From Carpediemonas membranifera (lineage: Eukaryota > Fornicata), in NCBI GenBank assembly GCA_019828565.1, contig JAHDYR010000014.1:124001-188000 (forward strand): 64,000 nucleotides of DNA. Reading direction: 5' to 3'. The notes beneath the pieces were generated by a model. That model ran no database searches. It saw only the letters and a program-made list of their open reading frames with translations, and had not been told where the DNA came from. Below, piece after piece: positions 40,682 through 51,719 of the stretch. The position numbers were made by a program, and so were the translations under genes. Every line of letters starts with the position of its first letter. Positions within the stretch are counted from its first letter, which is position 1.

Positions 40682-41004
40682 CGGAAGCAGTAGGTAAGGT
40701 AGTCGTAAGATCGTTACCGGGGCCCGATACCAAGCACTCAAATTTTTATTTCTTTCTGACTGACTCCCAGGCTGAAGGAGTACCAGAGCTTCCACACATG
40801 TCACCCACCAGTCTATCGATCGCCTCTGGCCGGCCGCCATCTCCGCAACCCATGGGGCGTCCATCACGACCGCGACCGAATCAGTGCCCTTGTCGGCGCA
40901 ACTCAACCTACCTCAGGTATACATACCTTCATCATCACATAGCTGTGTGTAAACAAGCCTTATTCATTGGAACTCGACAAAAGGTCAAGATTCAGATTCC
41001 GACT

Positions 41005-44000
41005 TTACAAACTGTCGTCCGGGAAAATAGACAGGAACTCGTCTGTCAGTTTCTGGGGCATTTGATCTCTCGGGAGCATCTTGAAGAGGACGCCGAAGTG
41101 ACGCCGGGTGCGAGCAATCTGCAGGATGGTGCGGAAGAGGTAAAACCCGTAGAATGTAACAATGATGACAAGGAACGCGACCAGAAAGTACAGCACGTCC
41201 GACTGGGTGGTTTCAAGAAGCTCGCTGAAACGATCCCTGAGGATGAACGACTGTGTGAGAAGGGGAAAGGAGGCAAACCAGTCGGATGAGAGAGCCAGTC
41301 ATGTCCAGCTCGACGCTGAAGTACATCTTGTAGTAAGTTGCACCGCCGGCCGACCCGCTGGCAATGACCTCGCGGTAGGTCTTGAGGAAATCAATAAAGG
41401 AAGTAACCATGTTGATCAAACCCTTCCGGGCCTCTGCAATGCGTGTGGCGTCGAAGGAAGCTGTGCAATAGTCCTCAGAGATTCTGATACAGTCGTCAGT
41501 GAACAGCAGGTCAGTGATCTCAGTCTCAAAAGGTCCGTCGACCCAATTATCCTGGACAACAATGTCTGAAAACCAGTTGGATGCGGTCCTAAGGAAAGAA
41601 GGCACACCTTTCCATGCGTCGACCACGATCGACTGGTCCTGGACCTTGTCGCCGCTCAGATGGGCAGCAAAGGGCTTGACAGCCTCGAGCTGCTTGTCGA
41701 GGACATCGAGACAGTATGTCATATTGAGGGGACTTGTTGTGCCAAGGCCGGCCGAGTACGATCCGGCAGTGACCATGCCGCCCCGGGTCATGACGGCCGA
41801 CCTATACTGATAAAAGAGTGTGGCGGAGGTCTGGGAGACGTCGGAGGTGCGGTAGATGGAGAAAGAGCCCATCACCACGTATAGCGTCGCGAAGGCTGCG
41901 ATCCAAACACACAGCGAGGGCATCTGTCGCATCGCCATCCTGAACCTTATAGTGCTCGTCTTAGCTCTGACAAGCATCACAGCCTCATCGACGGGCTTAT
42001 CGGCCATGTCAAGCTGGAGCTGGTTGGCGTCCTGCAAGTTGTCTTCTTCAGGCTCCTCCACCGTCTCAGGGATGGTCATGACGGCGCTGAAGATGATGTT
42101 GTCCGCTGGAACTGTGTCTGGGCGATTAAGGCTCGGCCCAGTACCCGTAGACTCGTCAGTATCCGACGATGAGCTCGACTCTTTGACGACAACTGCAGAC
42201 CGGTCGCTCGTCTCGATGTTACCGTCGTCCGGGTCCTCGTCGGTCTGCTGGAAGTCGACGGATCGTCTGCTGGCCCTGTTGCTGATCACTTCAGTCCGGG
42301 GGAACTGTGCGAAGTGGTTCCTGTTGCTCTGGAGGAACTCGCTGCTTGGTGTCACAGACAGGGGCAGTAGCTCCTGCATACTGTGCGCGTTGACGTCTTC
42401 CATCGACTTCATCCGAGTCGATTTGTATGCGTGGAAACGGTCCATGATGGATTCAAGCGTCTTACCTGGGACCGCACTAAACATCTGGAGGATATGGACA
42501 GTAAATGAGATATCCTGAGATATGGGCATCAGATACAGCGTCAGAGCCACAAAAAATACGCTTGCGATGAATATGATGAAGATGACGAGGATCAGGATGA
42601 GCTCAATCAACGGGAACAGCTGGGAGATGACGAAAACACGGTCAGCCACGGCATCCAGCGCGGGCAGGACCTCTGCGACGAGTGCGGCCTCATAGCCCTG
42701 GAGCTGGTCTGTCTTGCCGGCCGTGCACGCGGTGAGGCCGTCTGCGACAGAGTTTCCTGCTGCCCTGGAGTTGATGAGGCAGGAGGAGACCGTCTCTGCC
42801 GCATGGATGCACTCAGACACATATTCCATCATGGAGACCCGCTCGGTGTGGTGGATGGCGCCGCTCTGATAGACGGGCGCCTCCATCGTCTGGGCCCTGA
42901 TCAGATCGGGCAAGTTGTAGAGCAAGTGCGTTGTTACAGAGATCACTGAGTCCACAGCCTGATTGAAGTAATTGCGGTCGACCTCATCCAGGGTCGCGTA
43001 CGGGTCTCGGGGTGTGAGGATGTCACCACTGACGTAGATCTGGACAGCATCGAAGTATAGCAGCGCCGTCTTGTCAATGTACGCCTTACTCATGTCCTGG
43101 ACGATCGCACTCCACCCGGGACCAGCGTACTGTGTTCCAGATACGATAACATGGTCCAAGCCGTTCCTTGCGGTCATGAGGCCGAGTGCGATGTGCTGCA
43201 TTCCCGTGGCAACGCTGATAACACCGACAGTCTGAGCTGTAATGTGTTCGTAGAGCTTGAGGATGTAGATGCAGGCGCCAACACTGAATGCGAACAGGCT
43301 CATGATGAGGACGGTCGAGAATACTGCCCTGAAGTGGAGCCAGGCAAAGGAGTCCGACGATCCGCGGAGGTTCATCCGGCCCACCCTCATGCCGTGCTTA
43401 TTGGTGTCCCGATCAGTGCCACCCGGCACTACTTCCAGCTCGTCTGCCATGCCGTAAAGTTCGTCACAGAAGTTTTTGGCCGAGACCGATGAGTTAAACA
43501 GGGAGACGTACTGGGCGTACGACCGGAGCACCCTGGGCGTGGGGTGGGCCAACATCCGTTGGTACAGCTTCTCGGTGCTGGTCTGGAGTCTGGCTATCCT
43601 ACTCGTGGTCGACGACAATGACTTAAACTGCGATAAGTTCAGACGGTGGCCCCGGACAGCCCCGACCTGACTCCAGAACTGGGAGAGGGTGTCTGTGAGC
43701 TGCCTCTGTGCCTTGGACAGGGATGCCATGTTCCTCTGTGCCTCTAGCTTGGTGATGACGCTGCTATCCTCGTACAGTGCCGAACGGTACTTCGTGCAGA
43801 TGAACTGGAAGTATGATACGTCCACAGTGATGATGGGAATGTACGATGATAGTGCCTTGCCGGTGCTGTAGATGACCGACTGCAGACTCTCGCTCCGGTA
43901 TGCCGCTGAGAAGCAGATGTACGTGATAGCAACGAACGGCGACTTCGGCCACCGAGCCCGGACGCACTGGAATAGACGCATGCTGAAGTCGATCTCTCGC

Positions 44001-45253
44001 TCGATTGTCTTGTCGGCCTCGACCATGACACAGACTTGGGCTTCAGAGAGCGCACCCCGGCCGACAACCCCCGCCTCACTCTGGCCCCCGCCGTACTCCT
44101 GCATGGCGATGGGAACAGACTTGACGATCTTCTGCATGGTGTGTTGCTGGCGCTTGATGGAGAGGCGCGACTTGCGGAGAGCGATCTCAACCTGGAATGG
44201 GAACAGCAGCAGCGGCCGGACGGGCATGGTAGCCTCCTTGGCGATGTCTGCGGCGGTCATCCTGAACTTCCTGAGGCAGAAGTCTGTGAGGAGTACGGTG
44301 CCGATGGGGAGGGCGATGACGAGGGGGCTGAGCAGTAGAACCAGAAGCCCGACAAGTGGGTGCACCGCGATGGCCAGCCCAGCGAAGAGGCATGCGCTGA
44401 GGAGAACTCTGGTGCAGTTTGTGACGAGGGAGTAGTACGGGACGAAGAGGCTGTACAACAGCACCGTGGCGGTGGTAAACACGACCATCCACACGACCAG
44501 GGCAACCGAGTGGTCCGTCAGGAATGGCACCTTGTACAGTACCACGGTGATGGCCTTGCCAAGCAGATAGACGACGTCGACCCGCGAGTGGAGTCGTGTG
44601 AGTGGGTTGGGGGAGGTGAAGCCGAAGGGGCAACTCGTGAGCGTAATCAGCGCGACAGCTGCGGTGATTGCCACGGCAAGGGCAACTGAGACGGTGAAGA
44701 TGGCTATGCTGGTGCCGTCGAGAGATGTCGGGACGTATTCTGCGGCCAGCGACACGAGAACGGAGAAGACGGGGATGAAACCCATGGTCGTCATGAGGAT
44801 CAGTGAGAGGCGGATGAAGCGTACCAGCATCATGTTGGGCACCTGTGAGTTCTGGATGGCGCGGGCCGAAAGGAAGCATGTCCCGGCGAAGAAGACGAGG
44901 AAGGCGAGGAGAAAGACCCCTAGCCCGAGTAGGATATCCTTGTTGGTGTAGTCTGCCAGAGTGGTCACTCTCGAGAGCGCTAGTGCGTCCTGAAGGGGAG
45001 CGAGAACACCCCAGTCCTGGATCGAGGTGTCAACTGCGAAAGAAAACAGTTGTATGAAGTCTACAACCATGAAAATGATGCTAAGGATCCAAAATATCCT
45101 GGATGGACTGCTGGTAAGGTAGATAAGCTCAAAAAGAACGGAGCGTATTGATTCGGTGGCGTTCTGCGCCGTGGAAGACGACGCCACGCTATCAGAACCG
45201 AACACTGAGCTGTTTCGTCCAGCTCGGGTGGATCCAGATGCGTTACTTTCCAT
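41005..45253 (-). CDS. TmcB-like multi-span membrane protein
   Basis: About 1415 aa from the ATG at 45253. The N-terminal 330 residues contain about eight membrane spans starting with RIFWILSIIFMVVDFIQLFSFAV, as in the tiny-macrocysts B (TmcB) family and the N termini of trichomonad nucleotide cyclases. A cytosolic helical region with the family's LYQRMLAHPTPRVLRSYAQYV follows. Then a span (FRAVFSTVLIMSLFAFSVGACIYIL), an extracellular domain of about 200 residues, another span (LIELILILVIFIIFIASVFFVAL), an acidic serine-rich linker, a further span and outside domain, and a final span. No cyclase, kinase or PAS domain is visible. Near 41287-41300 an indel in a (GA)n run shifts the frame so that the last span (DVLYFLVAFLVIIVTFYGFYLF) lies in a second frame. 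A sensory or adhesion role is inferred only from topology. Confidence 0.65.
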
Positions 45254-45961
45254 CAATGAGCGTATCTTCTCGCACCAAATGACTCGTTACAAGAGTTGGG
45301 ACTCTCGCCATAATGCTGAAAACAGCAGTCGGAAGTTGAGCCCCAGGCGTGTATGAGGGCTAGCGCGAGCCCCCCTCAGCTCGACAATTTTTCCATATTT
45401 AGATCTCAGCAAATCGCCAACTGTGTTGACCGGAAGAGACCACGCAAGAATGGCATGGGGGGTGTCTGACAGCAAGTTGTGTTCATGTGCGCATGGCATA
45501 TACAGCGGGGCGACGTGATATCCGGGGTATCTGATTTTCCCAGCTGCGATCAAACAGATTTTGCCTGTTCGCGGTCACCGGCCGCAAAGGACGGAACACG
45601 GCGACAGCAAATCATTATATGCCCAGCAATTTCCCATTCGCTTGCTTTATTGCAAAACCTCTCCGCTATCAGCGTTGCAACGAATGTGAGAACTGTCGAA
45701 TCGGATCGAATCTCGGACCACTCCGCGCTCTCCGAAAGCAATGCGAGGCGAGCAAGGAAGAGTGCCTTGCATGCTCATTTCCCTCCCCTGACCAACAGCA
45801 GCATTTCGTCAGCATCCTGCCATCGTTGATTCAGCGCAAGAAGGCAGGGCACTATGCCCATACACAACCGTGGGGAAGTGCACAGAGCCCTCATTGGCCG
45901 AGCGCGGGGGGGGGGCTAAAATATCGCGAATTTTCATTTGTGACGCCACACAAGCAAGCCC
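45254..45961. promoter_or_regulatory. Divergent intergenic region
   Basis: 700 bp between two divergent start codons, so it should hold both promoters. No TATA box stands out. A run of 11 G (45906-45916) and an AT-rich patch (CTAAAATATCGCGAATTTTC) lie just upstream of the right-hand gene. Short ORFs here look spurious. Confidence 0.4.
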
Positions 45962-48826
45962 ATGTTGATCGCAATACTGGGTGCTCTTGTTGCTGCCGTG
46001 TGTGCCGATAACGTGTTTACACCGCTAAACACCCTCATGGACGACACACTCTTTGCAGCTATGCAGAATCTTCATATCCTCAACTACGACCTGAAGGGAT
46101 GGTTCTTGGACAACGCCTTCAACCTCACTAACTCTACCGTGTACTCTAAGATCCCGGACTACACCGTCACGGACTCCACCTCGTTCCTCTACAGCCCCAG
46201 ACCCGAGACCTCGCTCTCGGACCTGAACAACGTGCCCTCCTTCGCCGTCTGGCTGGCTGTCTGCCTCCTCATTGCCATTGCATTGATCTTCATCTTGTGC
46301 TGCGCGGCGTGCTGCATCGAGTGCTTCACGCTCCCCAAGTTGCCCCGTCCCCGCTTCCCACTCCCAGTTCGCGGCCTCATCTGGCAGTGCCAGTGCTGTT
46401 CGGGCTGCGCTGTCGGTGCCTGCATGATAATTATCGCCGGCACCCTGCTGTGGCTCGTGGCGAGCACGCAGTACGCTCTCTCAACGCGCCCGTACGGTGT
46501 CGCTGTGTCGGCCAAGAGCTCGGTGCTCGACAACATCGACGGCATGGTGCGCGCGATCCAGCTGCTGCCTGAGGCGTCCGACGCGCTTCGGTACATCAAA
46601 CCGACCGACGCCATCAACGTGCTCGCCCCTCAGTTCCAGTGCATGGACTATGTTGCCTCGAACCTGACTGGCGTGTCGACCGCCGTAGTCGACCTCAACG
46701 ACACCCTGAATGACTTAGAGACGAACATGTCTGAGCTGAACAACACGATCGATACGTTCAGGACGGACGTCGCGGCCATCTCGACCGATTACGACACCAC
46801 CATTTATGTTCCTGGCATCGGGACCGACCTGCACACGCCACTGAACACTGTCTATGACACCATCAACTCGCTCGACCTGACGACAGTCCGGCAGAACGTC
46901 ACCGACGTCGTCGAGGAGAAGAGCAAGATCCGACACATCGAGGCGGCCAGCGTCCTCATCTCGCTCGGCCTCGGCACCGCGCTCAACCGCACAACGAACA
47001 CGCTCGGTTCGCTGGCGTGGCTCGCGACTGAGACGCCCGCAGGCCTCCTCAACAAGGCTGCATCCCTCGGCGTTCCCTCCACGATCACCGAATTCGCAAA
47101 CTCGGTCATTGAGACGCCCGAGACGGTGACTGGGCCTGGCATCGTCGTGACCGCGGTCGTCCTCGGCATCCTCCTGCTGGCGGCCGTCTGCTGCATCTCC
47201 GCCTGCTGCTCGGGCGGGCTGCTCGGCGGCTGCAAGTGCACGTGGTGCATGAACATACAGTCGTGCTGCGTCTTCCTCATAACGGGCGTGCTCATTATCG
47301 CTGTCGGCGGCTCCGTCCCTGCGCTGAAGGTGGCCTCGCTGACTTGCAACAACGGCAAGATGTGGACGGCCGACCTCTTCTCCGGCCTGATCGGCATGCA
47401 GGGCCTGTCTGACCTCATCAAAGAGTACGCCGGCATAGATACGACGATCTCTATCGACGCGGTCAAGATTGCCGACATGATGACTTGCAGCGACGCGTCC
47501 ATCTCGACCATCTTCAACCCGGCGTACCTCTCGACTGTTAACGTTGAGCAGAAGATCACAGACTTGCTGTCCGACTTTATTTCGACCAGCGGCACGATTC
47601 CTTCTCTCGCGGACAGCGCGACATTCGCCGACTACTTCCGGACCTTCAACGAGACGGAGTTCCTCGAATCTTTCGGGGTCAACGCAGAGATCGTCAAGCA
47701 GCTGAACGCGTCAATCGACGAGGTCGTGACTGATATCCAGAACATGCAGTCGGACGCGACCGGCGAGACCGACATTAATCTTGCCGATAGTGGTCTTAAC
47801 ATCACAACCGTGAAGACCAACGTCACTGACAGCAAGACCGACGTCGCCGACGATGCAACATTCGGCTGGAACCAGACCGCAGCTGACGAGGGTGTGAGCG
47901 ACTTCAACGACGCCATCTCCGACTTGTACACCGCCTACTGCGGGTCCACCGACTTCTGTACTGCCTGTACGACGGAGAAGACCAACTTTGACGGCAATGC
48001 GATGAGCTGGGGCGCCGATGAGCTGACCAACCTCAACTACGCGAGCCCCTTGGTTGATTGTATCCACGATAGCACGTCCCCGCCTGACACGACGGATTTG
48101 AGCAACGCAATTGCTGCACTCCAGGACCTCAGCGACGTGTTTGGGTTGATTCAGCAGGTACAAATAGATCTAGATGCGATCTTTGATGATCTCCTGACAA
48201 CGTTGACTTCCCTTGACAATCAGATCACCAACGTCAACGACAACCTCCGGCCCGACCTCATTGACGCCATCGCCGAGCTCAACAACTCGCTTGAAGTCAT
48301 TGACACCCAGGGCATGTCCGACGTCATTACCAACAACCTCGAGACGGCGCTGGGCGTCATCACCATTCGCATGTCCAATGTCTCTGTCGCCGCTGACCAG
48401 GCCTCAGAATGCTCAGTTGTTGGCGACGTCGCCGGAATCGTCAGCGATGGCCTGTGCGAGACGAGCCGCGGCTGGAGCAACGTCTTGTTCCTGCTGCTGG
48501 TCGGCCTGGCGCTGATGAGCATGGCCCACTGCCTCTCCACCTGCTGTGCCGCGAGATTCATCGACCACAAGCCCAAGAAAAAGAAGAACAAGAAGAAGAA
48601 GCAGGAAGACGAGGCGCTCGACCAGCCCCTCATGGGCAGCCAGGCTGTCGGGAATGAAGGCTCCATGGACCCAATTACACCTCCCCTCCAGAGTGCAGCC
48701 CACCCCTTCTACGAACGGCCGGTGATGGAGATGCCCGTTAAGCGTATGGGGGTTTCCGAGGCTAGGGCTGGTCGTCGTGGGAAGATGCCGCCGTCCCTTG
48801 GTAAGTCGGGTCTGCCCCGCTATTAA
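45962..48826 (+). CDS. Prominin-like five-span membrane protein
   Basis: 954 aa. A signal peptide (MLIAILGALVAAVCA) is followed by an outside segment, span 1 (AVWLAVCLLIAIALIFILCCAACC), a cysteine-rich cytosolic loop (CIECF ... QCQCCSGC), span 2, a roughly 220-residue outside loop with N-glycosylation sites (NLT, NDT, NMS, NNT, NVT), spans 3 and 4 around another cysteine-rich loop (CCISACCSGG ... CKCTWC), a second loop of about 400 residues, span 5 (VLFLLLVGLALMSMAHCL) and a basic cytosolic tail (KPKKKKNKKKK). That topology, with cysteine-rich intracellular turns, is that of prominins, cholesterol-binding proteins of membrane protrusions. Overall identity is likely low, so this is a topology-based call. 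Confidence 0.55.
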   Translation: MLIAILGALVAAVCADNVFTPLNTLMDDTLFAAMQNLHILNYDLKGWFLDNAFNLTNSTVYSKIPDYTVTDSTSFLYSPRPETSLSDLNNVPSFAVWLAVCLLIAIALIFILCCAACCIECFTLPKLPRPRFPLPVRGLIWQCQCCSGCAVGACMIIIAGTLLWLVASTQYALSTRPYGVAVSAKSSVLDNIDGMVRAIQLLPEASDALRYIKPTDAINVLAPQFQCMDYVASNLTGVSTAVVDLNDTLNDLETNMSELNNTIDTFRTDVAAISTDYDTTIYVPGIGTDLHTPLNTVYDTINSLDLTTVRQNVTDVVEEKSKIRHIEAASVLISLGLGTALNRTTNTLGSLAWLATETPAGLLNKAASLGVPSTITEFANSVIETPETVTGPGIVVTAVVLGILLLAAVCCISACCSGGLLGGCKCTWCMNIQSCCVFLITGVLIIAVGGSVPALKVASLTCNNGKMWTADLFSGLIGMQGLSDLIKEYAGIDTTISIDAVKIADMMTCSDASISTIFNPAYLSTVNVEQKITDLLSDFISTSGTIPSLADSATFADYFRTFNETEFLESFGVNAEIVKQLNASIDEVVTDIQNMQSDATGETDINLADSGLNITTVKTNVTDSKTDVADDATFGWNQTAADEGVSDFNDAISDLYTAYCGSTDFCTACTTEKTNFDGNAMSWGADELTNLNYASPLVDCIHDSTSPPDTTDLSNAIAALQDLSDVFGLIQQVQIDLDAIFDDLLTTLTSLDNQITNVNDNLRPDLIDAIAELNNSLEVIDTQGMSDVITNNLETALGVITIRMSNVSVAADQASECSVVGDVAGIVSDGLCETSRGWSNVLFLLLVGLALMSMAHCLSTCCAARFIDHKPKKKKNKKKKQEDEALDQPLMGSQAVGNEGSMDPITPPLQSAAHPFYERPVMEMPVKRMGVSEARAGRRGKMPPSLGKSGLPRY

Positions 48827-48924
48827 TATTGTATCTGCTCTATGTAAATGCCATCTGATAACCTTTATGCGGCTGTCGGATGGCAACAGTTTAATCCATC
48901 ACCCTGGCCCTTGGTCTCGTTTCG
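48827..48924. other. Intergenic
   Basis: 3' flank of the prominin-like gene; nothing recognised. Confidence 0.3.
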
Positions 48925-49842
48925 ATGAATCAGCCTCAGTCGAGCCGAGCAGCAGCGCACCAAGGTCCGGTACTCACGTCTCACACCTGCACACTCTCAC
49001 ACGGATGGCAAAGCTGCACCAACGACCTTTTCAATTCAATGACCCCAAAATCAAGCGCCGTCATCGCTGAAATAGCATGCACGACGCGAAAGACACTAAG
49101 CTATTCAGCAGAATTTCTTTACATCGTGGCGAAATTGCTTGTAGCGGCCCTTCGCCTTTGTGGCGTTCCCATTTGGATTGGGGAACAGTACAAGCAGAAT
49201 ACAAGCAATATCGAGATATGTGACATACAAATGCAGACTGACGATGCTGTTGAGGAGATTCCGCCTTCAATTTCTCCTTTGACCGATCAGCCCGTCGCTG
49301 ACGATGATGGCAAACTCGATCCCGTTGAAATGCTGGCCGAAGCACACGCGCAGGTCACCCGGCTGACGCTTGTTGTAGCTATTGAGCTCTCCCTCGCCAT
49401 CACTCGCCGCGTCTCTGGCGACATCCCGACGCTGCTCCGTGTAGCGTACGAACGCCAGTACGGCGGGGCAGTTCCAACCACCGCTAAGCCCATTGACTGC
49501 TCTGCTGGTCGCTTGGATGAGCTTGCCTTCACACTATCATGGATAACTCTACCCAATCCTGCGGCCGCCGAACTCCTGGCCCAAGCTGTGGCATGGCTAG
49601 AACGGGCGACTTCAGAAGAAGGTGGGAGCAGTCAGTTATGTGCCCCCGTGGGCCTCCACTCGCTGCCCCAGGCGACCGTCTGGGCGATATTGACTCAAGC
49701 CGGGGCTACCACAGAGTTCATGAACAAGATGCCCGACCACAGTGGTGTGGGCGATCACCAGTTAACGAGCAGCCTCTGGTTCATGAATAAGAAGTGCTAC
49801 TTTACTCACAACCCGAATGGGAGTGTCTACCTGCAGAAATAG
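48925..49842 (+). CDS. Hypothetical protein
   Basis: 305 codons; an in-frame ATG at 49039 (MTPKSSAVIAEIAC) is an alternative start that drops a low-complexity beginning. One moderately hydrophobic helix (FLYIVAKLLVAALRLCGVPIWI), an acidic linker, then a helical domain (VEMLAEAHAQVTRLTLVVAIELSLAITRRV, AAAELLAQAVAWLERA) ending SLWFMNKKCYFTHNPNGSVYL. I do not recognise a family. It is followed by an EEP gene on the same strand. Confidence 0.5.
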   Translation: MNQPQSSRAAAHQGPVLTSHTCTLSHGWQSCTNDLFNSMTPKSSAVIAEIACTTRKTLSYSAEFLYIVAKLLVAALRLCGVPIWIGEQYKQNTSNIEICDIQMQTDDAVEEIPPSISPLTDQPVADDDGKLDPVEMLAEAHAQVTRLTLVVAIELSLAITRRVSGDIPTLLRVAYERQYGGAVPTTAKPIDCSAGRLDELAFTLSWITLPNPAAAELLAQAVAWLERATSEEGGSSQLCAPVGLHSLPQATVWAILTQAGATTEFMNKMPDHSGVGDHQLTSSLWFMNKKCYFTHNPNGSVYLQK

Positions 49843-50040
49843 ACAGGGAAAGATAGTAACCACTCAACTCTGCATCTACCGTGTGGATGGCATAGATATA
49901 AACGTGTTACGACTGCAAAATCTCGAGATTTTGGAGAGGTGCGTTGAATTCATCACTTGGCTGCCTCAGGCTGAATGCACAAGGCAACGAAATTCACTTC
50001 ACAGTTTCTCTCGGTTGGAAATCCTGCACTTAAGGAGCCA

Positions 50041-51330
50041 ATGAACACCTCATTGCGGATTCTGACGTTTAATCTTTGGGCCCCATGCTACAATCGCCGA
50101 TCTTTGAACGGAAGGCTTGAAAGCACATGCAAGGAAAGCTATGGTCGTCGGTTTAATCTCATTTGCGACCTACTGAAGGAAAGCAAGTTCGATATTGCCT
50201 GTCTACAAGAGTTCTGGTTCCATCCGACCTCGAGAGACATATTTACTGCCAGGCTTGGCGCCACGCACCACATGTACTTCCATCAGCGAGCGAATAGGGC
50301 CGATGGGCTGCTAACCTTAGTGAAGAAGCAGACCTCCACCGCCTTTATGGACTCGGAGCCTGGCTTTGAGGACGTCTACGGTCCCGAGACACGGTCAGCC
50401 CACCGCATGAAGGAAGTCCAGCATTCTGGCCCCCCTATCTCAGTGAGGGCTGTGAAGAAGGTATTCATGCCCCCTAACAATGCGAGGATATGTCTGATTC
50501 TTGTTCTTGAAGTGTTCGGGCAGCCTTTTGTCGTGGCGAACACCCACCTACAGTATCCGGGAATGCTACCTGACGATATATTGAGATTTAGACAGATACG
50601 AATCATCCTGAAAGAGCTACGCCGCGTGATACTCGACCATAACCTCCAGTTCGCCCCCGTCATCCTCTGCGGTGACATGAACGGGCGAGACAACGACGCT
50701 GCACTCAAACAACTCCGGGGACAGTACCTCCTGCGGGGTTTCACACTCCCCCGCAACCTGAGACTGCAGCCGACGTTGAAGATTGTCAAATCACACAGCG
50801 GTCCAGGCCGTGACACTGTGGTGACGCATTGTGACCACACCGGCGCCCAGGTTGGCGTTGACTACATCTTCTACAGCCGCGTGGACAAGCGGGGCGGGTC
50901 CTCTACCCCCAGCACGCCGATCCACACGACTGATACGACGTTTAGCCGCAGATACGGCATCCAGTCGATCGATGAGACTGCTGCGGTCGAGCATGCGCTT
51001 GACAGCGACCTTGAGCTGGGCTATGAGAGCTCGTTCATCGCCGAGGAGCCCCCCGTCCTCAACATCACTGCGGACATGTTTATGAGAGCTTCAGTCGAGT
51101 CATCATCCAACACCCCGAGTCACTCACCCCGGATCGAGCGGGTCGGCACCCCTGTTCGGCACCGCAAGAGCGGGACTTATGGCCGTAAGAGGGGCAAGAT
51201 GGTCCTCATCCCGAAGAAGACGGTGGTCTTGCCCGAGGAGGTTGGGTGGGGTGTTTGGCCGGACGGGCAGCACTGGAGTCTCAGTGACCATAGACCGCTG
51301 ATGTCTGAGTTTGATATTGAGTTCAGGTGA
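50041..51330 (+). CDS. Endonuclease/exonuclease/phosphatase-family phosphodiesterase
   Basis: 429 aa from the ATG at 50041. EEP-fold motifs in order: RILTFNLWAP, FDIACLQEFWF (metal-binding glutamate), VVANTHLQYP, VILCGDMNG (catalytic D and N), THCDHTGAQVGVDYIFYSR and WSLSDHRPLMSEF (catalytic DH). The arrangement and the CLQEFW and GVDYI blocks resemble the plant At1g02270-like and sphingomyelinase/nocturnin-like members. A serine-rich, basic insert of about 120 residues (from SSTPSTPIHTT to KMVLIPKKTVVL) separates the last two motifs. All catalytic residues are present, so hydrolysis of a phosphodiester (nucleic acid, lipid or inositol phosphate) is likely; the substrate is unknown. No signal peptide. 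Confidence 0.85.
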   Translation: MNTSLRILTFNLWAPCYNRRSLNGRLESTCKESYGRRFNLICDLLKESKFDIACLQEFWFHPTSRDIFTARLGATHHMYFHQRANRADGLLTLVKKQTSTAFMDSEPGFEDVYGPETRSAHRMKEVQHSGPPISVRAVKKVFMPPNNARICLILVLEVFGQPFVVANTHLQYPGMLPDDILRFRQIRIILKELRRVILDHNLQFAPVILCGDMNGRDNDAALKQLRGQYLLRGFTLPRNLRLQPTLKIVKSHSGPGRDTVVTHCDHTGAQVGVDYIFYSRVDKRGGSSTPSTPIHTTDTTFSRRYGIQSIDETAAVEHALDSDLELGYESSFIAEEPPVLNITADMFMRASVESSSNTPSHSPRIERVGTPVRHRKSGTYGRKRGKMVLIPKKTVVLPEEVGWGVWPDGQHWSLSDHRPLMSEFDIEFR

Positions 51331-51719
51331 ACTTGAAGCTGGTTGGGAGTGATAATTACAGTAAATGAAACCTGGTCGATGATTGGTCAGTGTATGTGGG
51401 TGTATAGACCAGGTCGGATCTACACAGGCCTGAGGAATAGTTCAAATCGGTTGGAGTCGGGAGTCGGGTCGGGCCGCCTGTAGCTGGTATAGCACCAACT
51501 CAACTGTCCTCTAACCTCCACTTCGCAGTCTCCAGGGGGAGTGTGAGAACGGATGGCAGAGCACATGCAACTCTCCTTCGCCGCGACCTGGACTGCTTGG
51601 TTGTATTGACCTTGGTTTAACGAACAGTGCCGGAGTGAGGCAGTAATGGCGGCTGTATTTAGCCACTCTGGCCAGTCAGATGTGTAATAATTAAACTTTA
51701 TGTGCATGAAACCGATAAC
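51331..51719. terminator. Convergent 3' region with ATAAAGTTTA
   Basis: Lies between two genes that converge. On the minus strand ATAAAGTTTA occurs at about 51693-51702, just after the stop of the gene at 51720; it matches the decamer after both ALDH16 genes. No gene seen. Confidence 0.4.
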
